A stretch of DNA of 64,000 nt from Halisarca cf. caerulea (Eukaryota; Porifera; Demospongiae; Chondrillida; Halisarcidae). The number at the start of each line of letters is the position of its first letter. Within the stretch, counting starts at the first letter, position 1. A model generated the notes under the pieces. The model was given only the letters and a program-made list of their open reading frames with translations. It ran no database searches and had not been told where the DNA came from. This document shows positions 1 to 16,029 of this stretch, piece after piece. The position numbers and the translations under genes were made by a program. The DNA is taken from NCBI GenBank assembly GCA_963170055.1, contig CAUJGJ010000030.1, positions 3,561,266-3,625,265 on the forward strand, written 5' to 3'.

Positions 1-296
1 ACATGAAGTTTCTGAAGTGCTGTGGGCGTATTTGTGTAGTGTTGGATATGCTGGTGCTAATACCAATATTTGGCACTAGCACCACGCACATTCCCAGTGG
101 ACACACATGACCTTTCTGAATTGCTGTGGGCGTATTTGTGTAGAGTTGGATATGGTGGTGCTAATACCAATATTTGGCACTAGCACCACGCACATTCCCA
201 GTGGACACACATGACGTTTCTTATCTACTGTGGGCGTATTTGTGTAGTGTTGGATATGCTGGTGCTAATACCAATATTTGGCACTAGCACCACGCA

Positions 297-3200
297 CAAA
301 ACCAGTGGACACACATGACCTTTCTGAAGTGCTGTGGGCGTATTTGTGTAATGTTGGATATGCTGGTGCTAATACCAATATTTGGCACTAGCACCACGCA
401 CATTCCCAGTGGACACACATGACCTTTCTGAATTGCTATGGGCGTATTTGTGTAGAGTTTGATATGCTGGTGCTAATACCAATATTTGGCACTAGCACCA
501 CGCACATTCCCAGTGGACACACATGACGTTTCTGAAGTGCTGTGGGCGTATTTGTGTAGTGTTGGATAAGCTGGTGCTAATACCAATATTTGGCACTAGC
601 ACCACGCATATTCCCAGTGGACACACATGACCTTTCTGAAGTGCTGTGGGCGTATTTGTGTAGAGTTGGATATGGTGGTGCTAATACCAATATTTGGCAC
701 TAGCACCACGCACATTCCCAGTGGACACACATGACGTTTCTTGTCTACTGTGGGCGTATTTGTGTAATGTTGGATATTCTGGTGCTAATACCAATATTTG
801 GCACTAGCACCACGCACATTCCCAGTGGACACACATGACCGTTCTGAATTGCTGTGGGCGTATTTGTGTAGAGTTGGATATGGTGGTGCTAATACCAATA
901 TTTGGCACTAGCACCACGCACATTCCCAGTGGACACACATGACGTTTCTTATCTACTGTGGGCGTATTTGTGTAATGTTGGATATTCTGGTTCTAATACC
1001 AATATTTGGCACTAGCACCACGCACATTACCAGTGGACACACATGACCTTTCTGAAGTGCTGTGGGCGTATTTGTGTAATGTTGGATATGCTGGTGCTAA
1101 TACCAATATTTGGCACTAGCACCACGCACATTCCCAGTGGACACACATGACCTTTCTGAAGTGCTGAGGGTGTATTTTTTTAGTGTTGTATATGCTAGTA
1201 CTAATACCAATATTTGGCACTAGCACCACGCACATTCCCAGTGGACACACATGACCTTTCTGAATTGCTGTGGGCGTATTTGTGTAGAGTTGGATATGCT
1301 GGTGCTAATACCAATATTTGGCACTAGCACCACGCACATTCCCAGTGTACACACATGACGTTTCTTAACTACTGTGGGCGTATTTGTGTAATGTTGGATA
1401 TTCTGGTGCTAATACCAATATTTGGCACTAGCACCACGCACATTCCCAGTGGACACACATGACCTTTCTGAAGTGCTGTGGGCGTATTTGTGTAATGTTG
1501 GATATGCTGGTGCTATTACCAATATTTGGCACTAGCACCACGCACATTCCCAGTGGACACACATGACCTTTTTGAAGTGCTGTGGGCGTATTTTTTTAGT
1601 GTTGGATATGCTGGTGCTAATACCAATATTTGGCACTAGCACCACGCACATACCCAGTGGACACACATGAAGTTTCTGAAGTGCTGTGGGCGTATTTGTG
1701 TAGTGTTGGATATGCTGGTGCTAATACCAATATTTGGCACTAGCACCACGCACATTCCCAGTGGACACACATGACCTTTCTGAATTGCTGTGGGCGTATT
1801 TGTGTAGAGTTGGATATGCTGGTGCTAATACCAATATTTGGCACTAGCACCACGCACATTCCCAGTGTACACACATGACGTTTCTTAACTACTGTGGGCG
1901 TATTTGTGTAATGTTGGATATTCTGGTGCTAATACCAATATTTGGCACTAGCACCACGCACATTCCCAGTGGACACACATGACCTTTCTGAAGTGCTGTG
2001 GGCGTATTTGTGTAATGTTGGATATGCTGGTGCTATTACCAATATTTGGCACTAGCACCACGCACATTCCCAGTGGACACACATGACCTTTTTGAAGTGC
2101 TGTGGGCGTATTTTTTTAGTGTTGGATATGCTGGTGCTAATACCAATATTTGGCACTAGCACCACGCACATACCCAGTGGACACACATGAAGTTTCTGAA
2201 GTGCTGTGGGCGTATTTGTGTAGTGTTGGATATGCTGGTGCTAATACCAATATTTGGCACTAGCACCACGCACATTCCCAGTGGACACACATGACCTTTC
2301 TGAATTGCTGTGGGCGTATTTGTGTAGAGTTGGATATGCTGGTGCTAATACCAATATTTGGCACTAGCACCACGCACATTCCCAGTGGACACACATGACG
2401 TTTGTGAAGTGCTGTGGGCGTATTTGTGTAATGTTGGATATGCTGGTGCCAATACCAATATTTGGCACTTGCACCACGCACATTCCCAGTGGACACACAT
2501 GACGTTTCTGAAGTGCTGTGGGCGTATTTGTGTAGTGTTGGATATGCTGGTGCTAATACCAATATTTGGCACTAGCACCACGCACATTCCCAGTGGACAC
2601 ACATGACGTTTCTTATCTACTGTGGGCGTATTTGTGTAATGTTGGATATTCTGGTTCTAATACCAATATTTGGCACTAGCACCAAGCACATTACCAGTGG
2701 ACACACATGACCTTTCTGAAGTGCTGTGGGCGTATTTGTGTAATGTTGGACATTCTGGTGCTAATACCAATATTTGGCACTAGCACAACGCACATTTCCA
2801 GTGGACACACATGACCTTTCTGAAGTGCTGTGGGCGTATTTGTGTAGAGTTGGATATTCTGGTGCTAATACCAATATTTGGCACTAGCACCACGCACATT
2901 CCCAGTGGACACACATGACCGTTCTGAATTGCTGTGGGCGTATTTGTGTAGAGTTGGATATGGTGGTGCTAATACCAATATTTGGCACTAGCACCACGCA
3001 AATTCCCAGTGGACACACATGACGTTTCTTATCTACTGTGGGCGTATTTGTGTAATGTTGGATATTCTGGTTCTAATACCAATATTTGGCACTAGCACCA
3101 CGCACATTACCAGTGGACACACATGACCTTTCTGAAGTGCTGTGGGCGTATTTGTGTAATGTTGGATATGCTGGTGTCAATACCAATATTTGGCACTTGC

Positions 3201-6200
3201 ACCACGCACATTCCCAGTGGACACACATGACGTTTCTGAAGTGCTGTGGGCGTATTTGTGTAGTGTTGGATATGCTGGTGCTAATACCAATATTTGGCAC
3301 TAGCACCACGCACAAAACCAGTGGACACACAAGACCTTTCTGAAGTGCTGTGGGCGTATTTGTGTAGTGTTGGATATGCTGGTGCTAATACCAATATTTG
3401 GCACAAACACCACGCACATTCCCAGTGGACACACATGAAGTTTCCTAACTACTGTGGGCGTATTTGTGTAATGTTGGATATGCTGGTGCTAATACCGATA
3501 TTTGGCACTAGCACCACGCACATACCCAGTGGACACACATGAAGTTTCTGAAGTGCTGTGGGCGTATTTGTGTAGTGTTGGATATGCTGGTGCTAATACC
3601 AATATTTGGCACTAGCACCACTCACTTACCCAGTGGACACACATGAAGTTTCTGAAGTGCTGTGGGCGTATTTGTGTAGTGTTGGATATGCTGGTGCTAA
3701 TACCAATATTTGGCACTAGCACCACGCACCTTCCCAGTGGACACACATGAACTTTCTGAATTGCTGTGGGCGTATTTGTGTAGAGTTGGATATGCTGGTG
3801 CTAATACCAATATTTGGCACTAGCACCACGCACATTCCCAGTGTACACACATGACGTTTCTTATCTACTGTTGGCGTATTTGTGTAATGTTGGATATGCT
3901 GGTGCTAATACCAATATTTGGCACTAGCACCACGCACATTCCCAGTGGACACACATGACCTTTCTGAATTGCTGTGGGCGTATTTGTGTAGAGTTGGATA
4001 TGCTGGTGCTAATACCAATATTTGGCACTAGCACCACGCACATTCCCAGTGGACACACATGACCTTTCTGAAGTGCTGTGGGCGTATTTTTTTAGTGTTG
4101 GATATGCTGGTGCTAATACCAATATTTGGCACTAGCACCACGCACATACCCAGTGGACACACATGAAGTTTCTGAAGTGCTGTGGGCGTATTTGTGTAGT
4201 GTTGGATAAGCTGGTGCTAATACCAATATTTGGCACTAGCACCACGCACAAAACCAGTGGACACACATGACCTTTCTGAAGTGCTGTGGGCGTATTTGTG
4301 TAATGTTGGATATGCTGGTGCTAATACCAATATTTGGCACTAGCACCACGCACATTCCCAGTGGACACACATGACCTTTCTGAATTGCTATGGGCGTATT
4401 TGTGTAGAGTTTGATATGCTGGTGCTAATACCAATATTTGGCACTAGCACCACGCACATTCCCAGTGGACACACATGACGTTTCTGAAGTGCTGTGGGCG
4501 TATTTGTGTAGTGTTGGATAAGCTGGTGCTAATACCAATATTTGGCACTAGCACCACGCATATTCCCAGTGGACACACATGACCTTTCTGAAGTGCTGTG
4601 GGCGTATTTGTGTAGAGTTGGATATGGTGGTGCTAATACCAATATTTGGCACTAGCACCACGCACATTCCCAGTGGACACACATGACGTTTCTTGTCTAC
4701 TGTGGGCGTATTTGTGTAATGTTGGATATTCTGGTGCTAATACCAATATTTTTCACTAGCACCACGCACATTCCCAGTGGACACACATGACGTTTCTGAA
4801 GTGCTGTGGGCGTATTTGTGTAATGTTGGATATGCTGGTGCCAATACCAATATTTGGCACTTGCACCACGCACATTCCCAGTGGACACACATGACGTTTC
4901 TGAAGTGCTGTGGGCGTATTTGTGTAGTGTTGGATATGCTGGTGCTAATACCAATATTTGGCACTAGCACCACGCACAAAACCAGTGGACACACATGACC
5001 TTTCTGAAGTGCTGTGGGCGTATTTGTGTAGTGTTGGATATGCTGGTGCTAATACCAATATTTGGCACAAACACCACGCACATTCCCAGTGGACACACAT
5101 GACCGTTCTGAAGTGCTGTGGGCGTATTTGTGTAATGTTGGATATGCTTGTGCTATTACCAATATTTGGCACTAGCACCACGCACATTCCCAGTGGACAC
5201 ACATGACCTTTCTGAAGTGCTGTGGGCGTATTTTTTTAGTGTTAGATATGCTGGTGCTAATACCAATATTTGGCACTAGCACCACGCACATACCCAGTGG
5301 ACACACATGAAGTTTCTGAAGTGCTGTGGGCGTATTTGTGTAGTGTTGGATATGCTGGTGCTAATACCAATATTTGGCACTAGCACCACGCACATTCCCA
5401 GTGGACACACATGACCTTTCTGAATTGCTGTGGGCGTATTTGTGTAGAGTTGGATATGGTGGTGCTAATACCAATATTTGGCACTAGCACCACGCACATT
5501 CCCAGTGGACACACATGACGTTTCTTATCTACTGTGGGCGTATTTGTGTAGTGTTGGATATGCTGGTGCTAATACCAATATTTGGCACTAGCACCACGCA
5601 CAAAACCAGTGGACACACATGACCTTTCTGAAGTGCTGTGGGCGTATTTGTGTAATGTTGGATATGCTGGTGCTAATACCAATATTTGGCACTAGCACCA
5701 CGCACATTCCCAGTGGACACACATGACCTTTCTGAATTGCTATGGGCGTATTTGTGTAGAGTTTGATATGCTGGTGCTAATACCAATATTTGGCACTAGC
5801 ACCACGCACATTCCCAGTGGACACACATGACGTTTCTGAAGTGCTGTGGGCGTATTTGTGTAGTGTTGGATAAGCTGGTGCTAATACCAATATTTGGCAC
5901 TAGCACCACGCATATTCCCAGTGGACACACATGACCTTTCTGAAGTGCTGTGGGCGTATTTGTGTAGAGTTGGATATGGTGGTGCTAATACCAATATTTG
6001 GCACTAGCACCACGCACATTCCCAGTGGACACACATGACGTTTCTTGTCTACTGTGGGCGTATTTGTGTAATGTTGGATATTCTGGTGCTAATACCAATA
6101 TTTGGCACTAGCACCACGCACATTCCCAGTGGACACACATGACCGTTCTGAATTGCTGTGGGCGTATTTGTGTAGAGTTGGATATGGTGGTGCTAATACC

Positions 6201-9025
6201 AATATTTGGCACTAGCACCACGCACATTCCCAGTGGACACACATGACGTTTCTTATCTACTGTGGGCGTATTTGTGTAATGTTGGATATTCTGGTTCTAA
6301 TACCAATATTTGGCACTAGCACCACGCACATTACCAGTGGACACACATGACCTTTCTGAAGTGCTGTGGGCGTATTTGTGTAATGTTGGATATGCTGGTG
6401 CTAATACCAATATTTGGCACTAGCACCACGCACATTCCCAGTGGACACACATGACCTTTCTGAAGTGCTGTGGGTGTATTTTTTTAGTGTTGTATATGCT
6501 AGTACTAATACCAATATTTGGCACTAGCACCACGCACATTCCCAGTGGACACACATGACCTTTCTGAATTGCTGTGGGCGTATTTGTGTAGAGTTGGATA
6601 TGCTGGTGCTAATACCAATATTTGGCACTAGCACCACGCACATTCCCAGTGTACACACATGACGTTTCTTAACTACTGTGGGCGTATTTGTGTAATGTTG
6701 GATATTCTGGTGCTAATACCAATATTTGGCACTAGCACCACGCACATTCCCAGTGGACACACATGACCTTTCTGAAGTGCTGTGGGCGTATTTGTGTAAT
6801 GTTGGATATGCTGGTGCTATTACCAATATTTGGCACTAGCACCACGCACATTCCCAGTGGACACACATGACCTTTTTGAAGTGCTGTGGGCGTATTTTTT
6901 TAGTGTTGGATATGCTGGTGCTAATACCAATATTTGGCACTAGCACCACGCACATACCCAGTGGACACACATGAAGTTTCTGAAGTGCTGTGGGCGTATT
7001 TGTGTAGTGTTGGATATGCTGGTGCTAATACCAATATTTGGCACTAGCACCACGCACATTCCCAGTGGACACACATGACCTTTCTGAATTGCTGTGGGCG
7101 TATTTGTGTAGAGTTGGATATGCTGGTGCTAATACCAATATTTGGCACTAGCACCACGCACATTCCCAGTGGACACACATGACGTTTGTGAAGTGCTGTG
7201 GGCGTATTTGTGTAATGTTGGATATGCTGGTGCCAATACCAATATTTGGCACTTGCACCACGCACATTCCCAGTGGACACACATGACGTTTCTGAAGTGC
7301 TGTGGGCGTATTTGTGTAGTGTTGGATATGCTGGTGCTAATACCAATATTTGGCACTAGCACCACGCACATTCCCAGTGGACACACATGACGTTTCTTAT
7401 CTACTGTGGGCGTATTTGTGTAATGTTGGATATTCTGGTTCTAATACCAATATTTGGCACTAGCACCAAGCACATTACCAGTGGACACACATGACCTTTC
7501 TGAAGTGCTGTGGGCGTATTTGTGTAATGTTGGACATTCTGGTGCTAATACCAATATTTGGCACTAGCACAACGCACATTTCCAGTGGACACACATGACC
7601 TTTCTGAAGTGCTGTGGGCGTATTTGTGTAGAGTTGGATATTCTGGTGCTAATACCAATATTTGGCACTAGCACCACGCACATTCCCAGTGGACACACAT
7701 GACCGTTCTGAATTGCTGTGGGCGTATTTGTGTAGAGTTGGATATGGTGGTGCTAATACCAATATTTGGCACTAGCACCACGCAAATTCCCAGTGGACAC
7801 ACATGACGTTTCTTATCTACTGTGGGCGTATTTGTGTAATGTTGGATATTCTGGTTCTAATACCAATATTTGGCACTAGCACCACGCACATTACCAGTGG
7901 ACACACATGACCTTTCTGAAGTGCTGTGGGCGTATTTGTGTAATGTTGGATATGCTGGTGTCAATACCAATATTTGGCACTTGCACCACGCACATTCCCA
8001 GTGGACACACATGACGTTTCTGAAGTGCTGTGGGCGTATTTGTGTAGTGTTGGATATGCTGGTGCTAATACCAATATTTGGCACTAGCACCACGCACAAA
8101 ACCAGTGGACACACAAGACCTTTCTGAAGTGCTGTGGGCGTATTTGTGTAGTGTTGGATATGCTGGTGCTAATACCAATATTTGGCACAAACACCACGCA
8201 CATTCCCAGTGGACACACATGAAGTTTCCTAACTACTGTGGGCGTATTTGTGTAATGTTGGATATGCTGGTGCTAATACCGATATTTGGCACTAGCACCA
8301 CGCACATACCCAGTGGACACACATGAAGTTTCTGAAGTGCTGTGGGCGTATTTGTGTAGTGTTGGATATGCTGGTGCTAATACCAATATTTGGCACTAGC
8401 ACCACACACTTACCCAGTGGACACACATGAAGTTTCTGAAGTGCTGTGGGCGTATTTGTGTAGTGTTGGATATGCTGGTGCTAATACCAATATTTGGCAC
8501 TAGCACCACGCACCTTCCCAGTGGACACACATGAACTTTCTGAATTGCTGTGGGCGTATTTGTGTAGAGTTGGATATGCTGGTGCTAATACCAATATTTG
8601 GCACTAGCACCACGCACATTCCCAGTGTACACACATGACGTTTCTTATCTACTGTTGGCGTATTTGTGTAATGTTGGATATGCTGGTGCTAATACCAATA
8701 TTTGGCACTAGCACCACGCACATTCCCAGTGGACACACATGACCTTTCTGAATTGCTGTGGGCGTATTTGTGTAGAGTTGGATATGCTGGTGCTAATACC
8801 AATATTTGGCACTAGCACCACGCACATTCCCAGTGGACACACATGACCTTTCTGAAGTGCTGTGGGCGTATTTTTTTAGTGTTGGATATGCTGGTGCTAA
8901 TACCAATATTTGGCACTAGCACCACGCACATACCCAGTGGACACACATGAAGTTTCTGAAGTGCTGTGGGCGTATTTGTGTAGTGTTGGATAAGCTGGTG
9001 CTAATACCAATATTTGGCACTAGCA
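297..9025 (+). repeat. Satellite block duplication, about 4 kb, spacing 5,304 then 4,784 bp
   Basis: Diagnostic monomer variants recur in the same order in two blocks, about 297-4,240 and about 5,601-9,025. Near the left the spacing is 5,304 bp (51 monomers): the CACAAAACCAGTGG variant at 297 and 5,601, and the unit with TATATGCTAGTACTA near 1,190 and 6,490. Further right the spacing is 4,784 bp (46 monomers), for example variants at 2,400/7,184 and 3,304/8,088. The 520-bp difference is explained by an extra five-monomer duplication in the first copy. The copies part company near 4,240/9,025. This is a segmental duplication inside the satellite. Confidence 0.85.
1230..2270 (+). repeat. Five-monomer (520-bp) tandem duplication
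   Basis: The block containing the rare CCCAGTGTAC monomer at 1,341 is repeated at 1,861 with the same flanking variants, 520 bp (5 x 104) apart. The corresponding block near 6,645 is single, so this duplication followed the larger 4-kb duplication or was lost from the second copy. Confidence 0.85.
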
Positions 9026-9761
9026 CCACGCATATTCCCAGTGGACACACATGACCTTTCTGAAGTGCTGTGGACGTATTTGTGTAGAGTTGGATATGGT
9101 GGTGCTAATACCAATATTTGGCACTAGCACCACGCACATTCCCAGTGGACACACATGACGTTTCTTGTCTACTGTGGGCGTATTTGTGTAATGTTGGATA
9201 TTCTGGTGCTAATACTAATATTTGGCACTAGCACCACGCACATTCCCAGTGGACACACATGACCTTTCTGAATTGCTGTGGGCGTATTTGTGTAGAGTTG
9301 GATATGCTGGTGCTAATACCAATATTTGGCACTAGCACCACGCACATTCCCAGTGGACACACATGACCTTTCTGAAGTGCTGTGGGCGTATTTTTTTAGT
9401 GTTGGATATGCTGGTGCTAATACCAATATTTGGCACTAGCACCACGCACATACCCAGTGGACACACATGAAGTTTCTGAAGTGCTGTGGGCGTATTTGTG
9501 TAGTGTTGGATAAGCTGGTGCTAATACCAATATTTGGCACTAGCACCACGCATATTCCCAGTGGACACACATGACCTTTCTGAAGTGCTGTGGGCGTATT
9601 TGTGTAGAGTTGGATATGGTGGTGCTAATACCAATATTTGGCACTAGCACCACGCACATTCCCAGTGGACACACATGACGTTTCTTGTCTACTGTGGGCG
9701 TATTTGTGTAATGTTGGATATTCTGGTGCTAATACTAATATTTGGCACTAGCACCACGCAC
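8722..9761 (+). repeat. Second five-monomer (520-bp) tandem duplication
   Basis: The rare AATACTAATA variant at about 9,211 recurs at 9,731, and the surrounding monomers (TGAATTGCTG with GAGTTGG, then the TTTTTTTAG unit, then the GGATAAGCTGG unit) repeat in the same order with 520-bp spacing. Confidence 0.8.
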
Positions 9762-12700
9762 ATTCCCAGTGGACACACATGACGTTTCTGAAGTGCTGTG
9801 GGCGTATTTGTGTAATGTTGGATATGCTGGTGCCAATACCAATATTTGGCACTTGCACCACGCACATTCCCAGTGGACACACATGACGTTTCTGAAGTGC
9901 TGTGGGCGTATTTGTGTAGTGTTGGATATGCTGGTGCTAATACCAATATTTGGCACTAGCACCACGCACAAAACCAGTGGACACACATGACCTTTCTGAA
10001 GTGCTGTGGGCGTATTTGTGTAATGTTGGATATGCTGGTGCTAATACCAATATTTGGCACTAGCACCACGCACATTCCCAGTGGACACACATGACCTTTC
10101 TGAATTGCTATGGGCGTATTTGTGTAGAGTTTGATATGCTGGTGCTAATACCAATATTTGGCACTAGCACCACGCACATTCCCAGTGGACACACATGACG
10201 TTTCTGAAGTGCTGTGGGCGTATTTGTGTAGTGTTGGATAAGCTGGTGCTAATACCAATATTTGGCACTAGCACCACGCATATTCCCAGTGGACACACAT
10301 GACCTTTCTGAAGTGCTGTGGGCGTATTTGTGTAGAGTTGGATATGGTGGTGCTAATACCAATATTTGGCACTAGCACCACGCACATTCCCAGTGGACAC
10401 ACATGACGTTTCTTGTCTACTGTGGGCGTATTTGTGTAATGTTGGATATTCTGGTGCTAATACCAATATTTGGCACTAGCACCACGCACATTCCCAGTGG
10501 ACACACATGACGTTTCTGAAGTGCTGTGGGCGTATTTGTGTAATGTTGGATATGCTGGTGCCAATACCAATATTTGGCACTTGCACCACGCACATTCCCA
10601 GTGGACACACATGACGTTTCTGAAGTGCTGTGGGCGTATTTGTGTAGTGTTGGATATGCTGGTGCTAATACCAATATTTGGCACTAGCACCACGCACAAA
10701 ACCAGTGGACACACATGACCTTTCTGAAGTGCTGTGGGCGTATTTGTGTAGTGTTGGATATGCTGGTGCTAATACCAATATTTGGCACAAACACCACGCA
10801 CATTCCCAGTGGACACACATGACCGTTCTGAAGTGCTGTGGGCGTATTTGTGTAGTGTTGGATATGCTTGTGCTATTACCAATATTTGGCACTAGCACCA
10901 CGCACATTCCCAGTGGACACACATGACCTTTCTGAAGTGCTGTGGGCGTATTTTTTTAGTGTTGGATATGCTGGTGCTAATACCAATATTTGGCACTAGC
11001 ACCACGCACATACCCAGTGGACACACATGAAGTTTCTGAAGTGCTGTGGGCGTATTTGTGTAGTGTTGGATATGCTGGTGCTAATACCAATATTTGGCAC
11101 TAGCACCACGCACATTCCCAGTGGACACACATGACCTTTCTGAATTGCTGTGGGCGTATTTGTGTAGAGTTGGATATGGTGGTGCTAATACCAATATTTG
11201 GCACTAGCACCACGCACATTCCCAGTGGACACACATGACGTTTCTTATCTACTGTGGGCGTATTTGTGTAATGTTGGATATTCTGGTGCTAATACCAATA
11301 TTTGGCACTAGCACCACGCACATTACCAGTGGACACACATGACCTTTCTGAAGTGCTGTGGGCGTATTTGTGTAATGTTGGATATGCTGGTGCTAATACC
11401 AATATTTGGCACTAGCACCACGCACATTCCCAGTGGACACACATGACCTTTCTGAATTGCTATGGGCGTATTTGTGTAGAGTTTGATATGCTGGTTCTAA
11501 TACCAATATTTGGCACTAGCACCACGCACATTCCCAGTGGACACACATGACGTTTCTGAAGTGCTGTGGGCGTATTTGTGTAGTGTTGGATAAGCTGGTG
11601 CTAATACCAATATTTGGCACTAGCACCACGCATATTCCCAGTGGACACACATGACCTTTCTGAAGTGCTGTGGGCGTATTTGTGTAGAGTTGGATATGCT
11701 GGTGCTAATACCAATATTTGGCACTAGCACCACGCACATTCCCAGTGGACACACATGACGTTTCTTGTCTACTGTGGGCGTATTTGTGTAATGTTGGATA
11801 TTCTGGTGCTAATACCAATATTTGGCACTAGCACCACGCACATTCCCAGTGGACACACATGACGTTTCTGAAGTGCTGTGGGCGTATTTGTGTAATGTTG
11901 GATATGCTGGTGCCAATACCAATATTTGGCACTTGCACCACGCACATTCCCAGTGGACACACATGACGTTTCTGAAGTGCTGTGGGCGTATTTGTGTAGT
12001 GTTGGATATGCTGGTGCTAATACCAATATTTGGCACTAGCACCACGCACAAAACCAGTGGACACACATGACCTTTCTGAAGTGCTGTGGGCGTATTTGTG
12101 TATTGTTGGATATGCTGGTGCTAATACCAATATTTGGCACTAGCACCACGCACATTCCCAGTGGACACACATGACCTTTCTGAATTGCTATGGGCGTATT
12201 TGTGTAGAGTTTGATATGCTGGTGCTAATACCAATATTTGGCACTAGCACCACGCACATTCCCAGTGGACACACATGACGTTTCTGAAGTGCTGTGGGCG
12301 TATTTGTGTAGTGTTGGATAAGCTGGTGCTAATACCAATATTTGGCACTAGCACCACGCATATTCCCAGTGGACACACATGACCTTTCTGAAGTGCTGTG
12401 GGCGTATTTGTGTAGAGTTGGATATGGTGGTGCTAATACCAATATTTGGCACTAGCACCACGCACATTCCCAGTGGACACACATGACGTTTCTTGTCTAC
12501 TGTGGGCGTATTTGTGTAATGTTGGATATTCTGGTGCTAATACCAATATTTGGCACTAGCACCACGCACATTCCCAGTGGACACACATGACGTTTCTTAT
12601 CTACTGTGGGCGTATTTGTGTAATGTTGGAAATTCTGGTTCTAATACCAATATTTGGCACTAGCACCACGCACATTACCAGTGGACACACATGACCCCTC

Positions 12701-15700
12701 TGAAGTGCTGTGGGCGTATTTGTGTAATGTTGGATATGCTGGTGCTAATACCAATATTTGGCACTAGCACCACGCACATTCCCAGTGGACACACATGACC
12801 TTTCTGAATTGCTGTGGGCGTATTTGTGTAGAGTTGGATATGGTGGTGCTAATACCAATATTTGGCACTAGCACCACGCACATTCCCAGTGGACACACAT
12901 GACGTTTCTTATCTACTGTGGGCGTATTTGTGTAATGTTGGATATTCTGGTGCTAATACCAATATTTGGCACTAGCACCACGCACATTACCAGTGGACAC
13001 ACATGACCTTTCTGAAGTGCTGTGGGCGTATTTGTGTAATGTTGGATATGCTGGTGCTAATACCAATATTTGGCACTAGCACCACGCACATTCCCAGTGG
13101 ACACACATGACCTTTCTGAATTGCTATGGGCGTATTTGTGTAGAGTTTGATATGCTGGTTCTAATACCAATATTTGGCACTAGCACCACGCACATTCCCA
13201 GTGGACACACATGACGTTTCTGAAGTGCTGTGGGCGTATTTGTGTAGTGTTGGATAAGCTGGTGCTAATACCAATATTTGGCACTAGCACCACGCATATT
13301 CCCAGTGGACACACATGACCTTTCTGAAGTGCTGTGGGCGTATTTGTGTAGAGTTGGATATGCTGGTGCTAATACCAATATTTGGCACTAGCACCACGCA
13401 CATTCCCAGTGGACACACATGACGTTTCTTGTCTACTGTGGGCGTATTTGTGTAATGTTGGATATTCTGGTGCTAATACCAATATTTGGCACTAGCACCA
13501 CGCACATTCCCAGTGGACACACATGACGTTTCTGAAGTGCTGTGGGCGTATTTGTGTAATGTTGGATATGCTGGTGCCAATACCAATATTTGGCACTTGC
13601 ACCACGCACATTCCCAGTGGACACACATGACGTTTCTGAAGTGCTGTGGGCGTATTTGTGTAGTGTTGGATATGCTGGTGCTAATACCAATATTTGGCAC
13701 TAGCACCACGCACAAAACCAGTGGACACACATGACCTTTCTGAAGTGCTGTGGGCGTATTTGTGTATTGTTGGATATGCTGGTGCTAATACCAATATTTG
13801 GCACTAGCACCACGCACATTCCCAGTGGACACACATGACCTTTCTGAATTGCTATGGGCGTATTTGTGTAGAGTTTGATATGCTGGTGCTAATACCAATA
13901 TTTGGCACTAGCACCACGCACATTCCCAGTGGACACACATGACGTTTCTGAAGTGCTGTGGGCGTATTTGTGTAGTGTTGGATAAGCTGGTGCTAATACC
14001 AATATTTGGCACTAGCACCACGCATATTCCCAGTGGACACACATGACCTTTCTGAAGTGCTGTGGGCGTATTTGTGTAGAGTTGGATATGGTGGTGCAAA
14101 TACCAATATTTGGCACTAGCACCACGCACATTCCCAGTGGACACACATGACGTTTCTTGTCTACTGTGGGCGTATTTGTGTAATGTTGGATATTCTGGTG
14201 CTAATACCAATATTTGGCACTAGCACCACGCACATTCCCAGTGGACACACATGACGTTTCTTATCTACTGTGGGCGTATTTGTGTAATGTTGGAAATTCT
14301 GGTTCTAATACCAATATTTGGCACTAGCACCACGCACATTACCAGTGGACACACATGACCCCTCTGAAGTGCTGTGGGCGTATTTGTGTAATGTTGGATA
14401 TGCTGGTGCTAATACCAATATTTGGCACTAGCACCACGCACATTCCCAGTGGACACACATGACCTTTCTGAAGTGCTGTGGGTGTATTTTTTTAGTGTTG
14501 TATATGCTAGTACTAATACCAATATTTGGCACTAGCACCACGCACATTCCCAGTGGACACACATGACCTTTCTGAATTGCTGTGGGCGTATTTGTGTAGA
14601 GTTGGATATTCTGGTGCTAATACCAATATTTGGCACTAGCACCACGCACATTCCGTGTGGACACACATGACCTTTCTGAAGTGCTGTGGGCGTATTTGTG
14701 TAATGTTGGATATGCTGGTGCTAATACCAATATTTGGCACTAGCACCACGCACATACCCAGTGGACACACATGAAGTTTCTGAAGTGCTGTGGGCGTATT
14801 TGTGTAGTGTTGGATATGCTGGTGCTAATACCAATATTTGGCACTAGCACCTCGCACATTCACAGTGGACACACATGACCTTTCTGAATTGCTGTGGACG
14901 TATTTGTGTAGAGTTGGATATGCTGGTGCTAATACCAATATTTGGCACTAGCACCACGCACATTCCCAGTGGACACACATGACGTTTGTGAAGTGCTGTG
15001 GGCGTATTTGTGTAATGTTGGATATGCTGGTGCCAATACCAATATTTGGCACTTGCACCACGCACAATCCCAGTGGACACACATGACGTTTCTGAAGTGC
15101 TGTGGGCGTATTTGTGTAGTGTTGGATATGCTGGTGCTAATACCAATATTTGGCACTAGCACCACGCACAAAACCAGTGGACACACATGACCTTTCTGAA
15201 GTGCTGTGGGCGTATTTGTGTAGTGTTGGATATGCTGGTGCCAATACCAATATTTGGCACTAGCACCACGCACATTCCCAGTGGACACACATGACCATTC
15301 TGAAGTGCTGTGGGCGTATTTGTGTAGTGTTGGATATGCTGGTGCCAATACCAATATTTGGCAATAGCACCACGCACATTCCCAGTGGACACACATGAAG
15401 TTTCTTATCTACTGTGGGCGTATTTGTGTAATGTTGGACATTCTGGTGCTAATACCAATATTTGGCACTAGCAAAACGCACATTTCCAGTGGACACACAT
15501 GACCTTTCTGAAGTGCTGTGGGCGTATTTGTGTAGAGTTGGATATGCTGGTGCTAATACCAATATTTGGCACTAGCACAACGCACATTCCCAGTGGACAC
15601 ACATGACCGTTCATAAGTGCTGTGGGCGTATTTGTGTAATGTTGGATATGCTAGTGCTATTACCAATATTTGGCACTAGCACCACGCACATTCCCAGTGG

Positions 15701-16029
15701 ACACACATGACCTTTCTGAAGTGCTGTGGGCGTATTTTTTTAGTGTTGGATATGCTGGTGCTAATACCAATATTTGGCACTAGCACCACGCACATACCCA
15801 GTGGACACACATGAAGTTTCTGAAGTGCTGTGGGCGTATTTGTGTAGTGTTGGATATGCTGGTGCTAATACCAATATTTGGCACTAGCACCACGCACATT
15901 CCCAGTGGACACACATGACCTTTCTGAATTGCTGTGGGCGTATTTGTGTAGAGTTGGATATGGTGGTGCTAATACCAATATTTGGCACTAGCACCACGCA
16001 CATTCCCAGTGGACACACATGACGTTTCT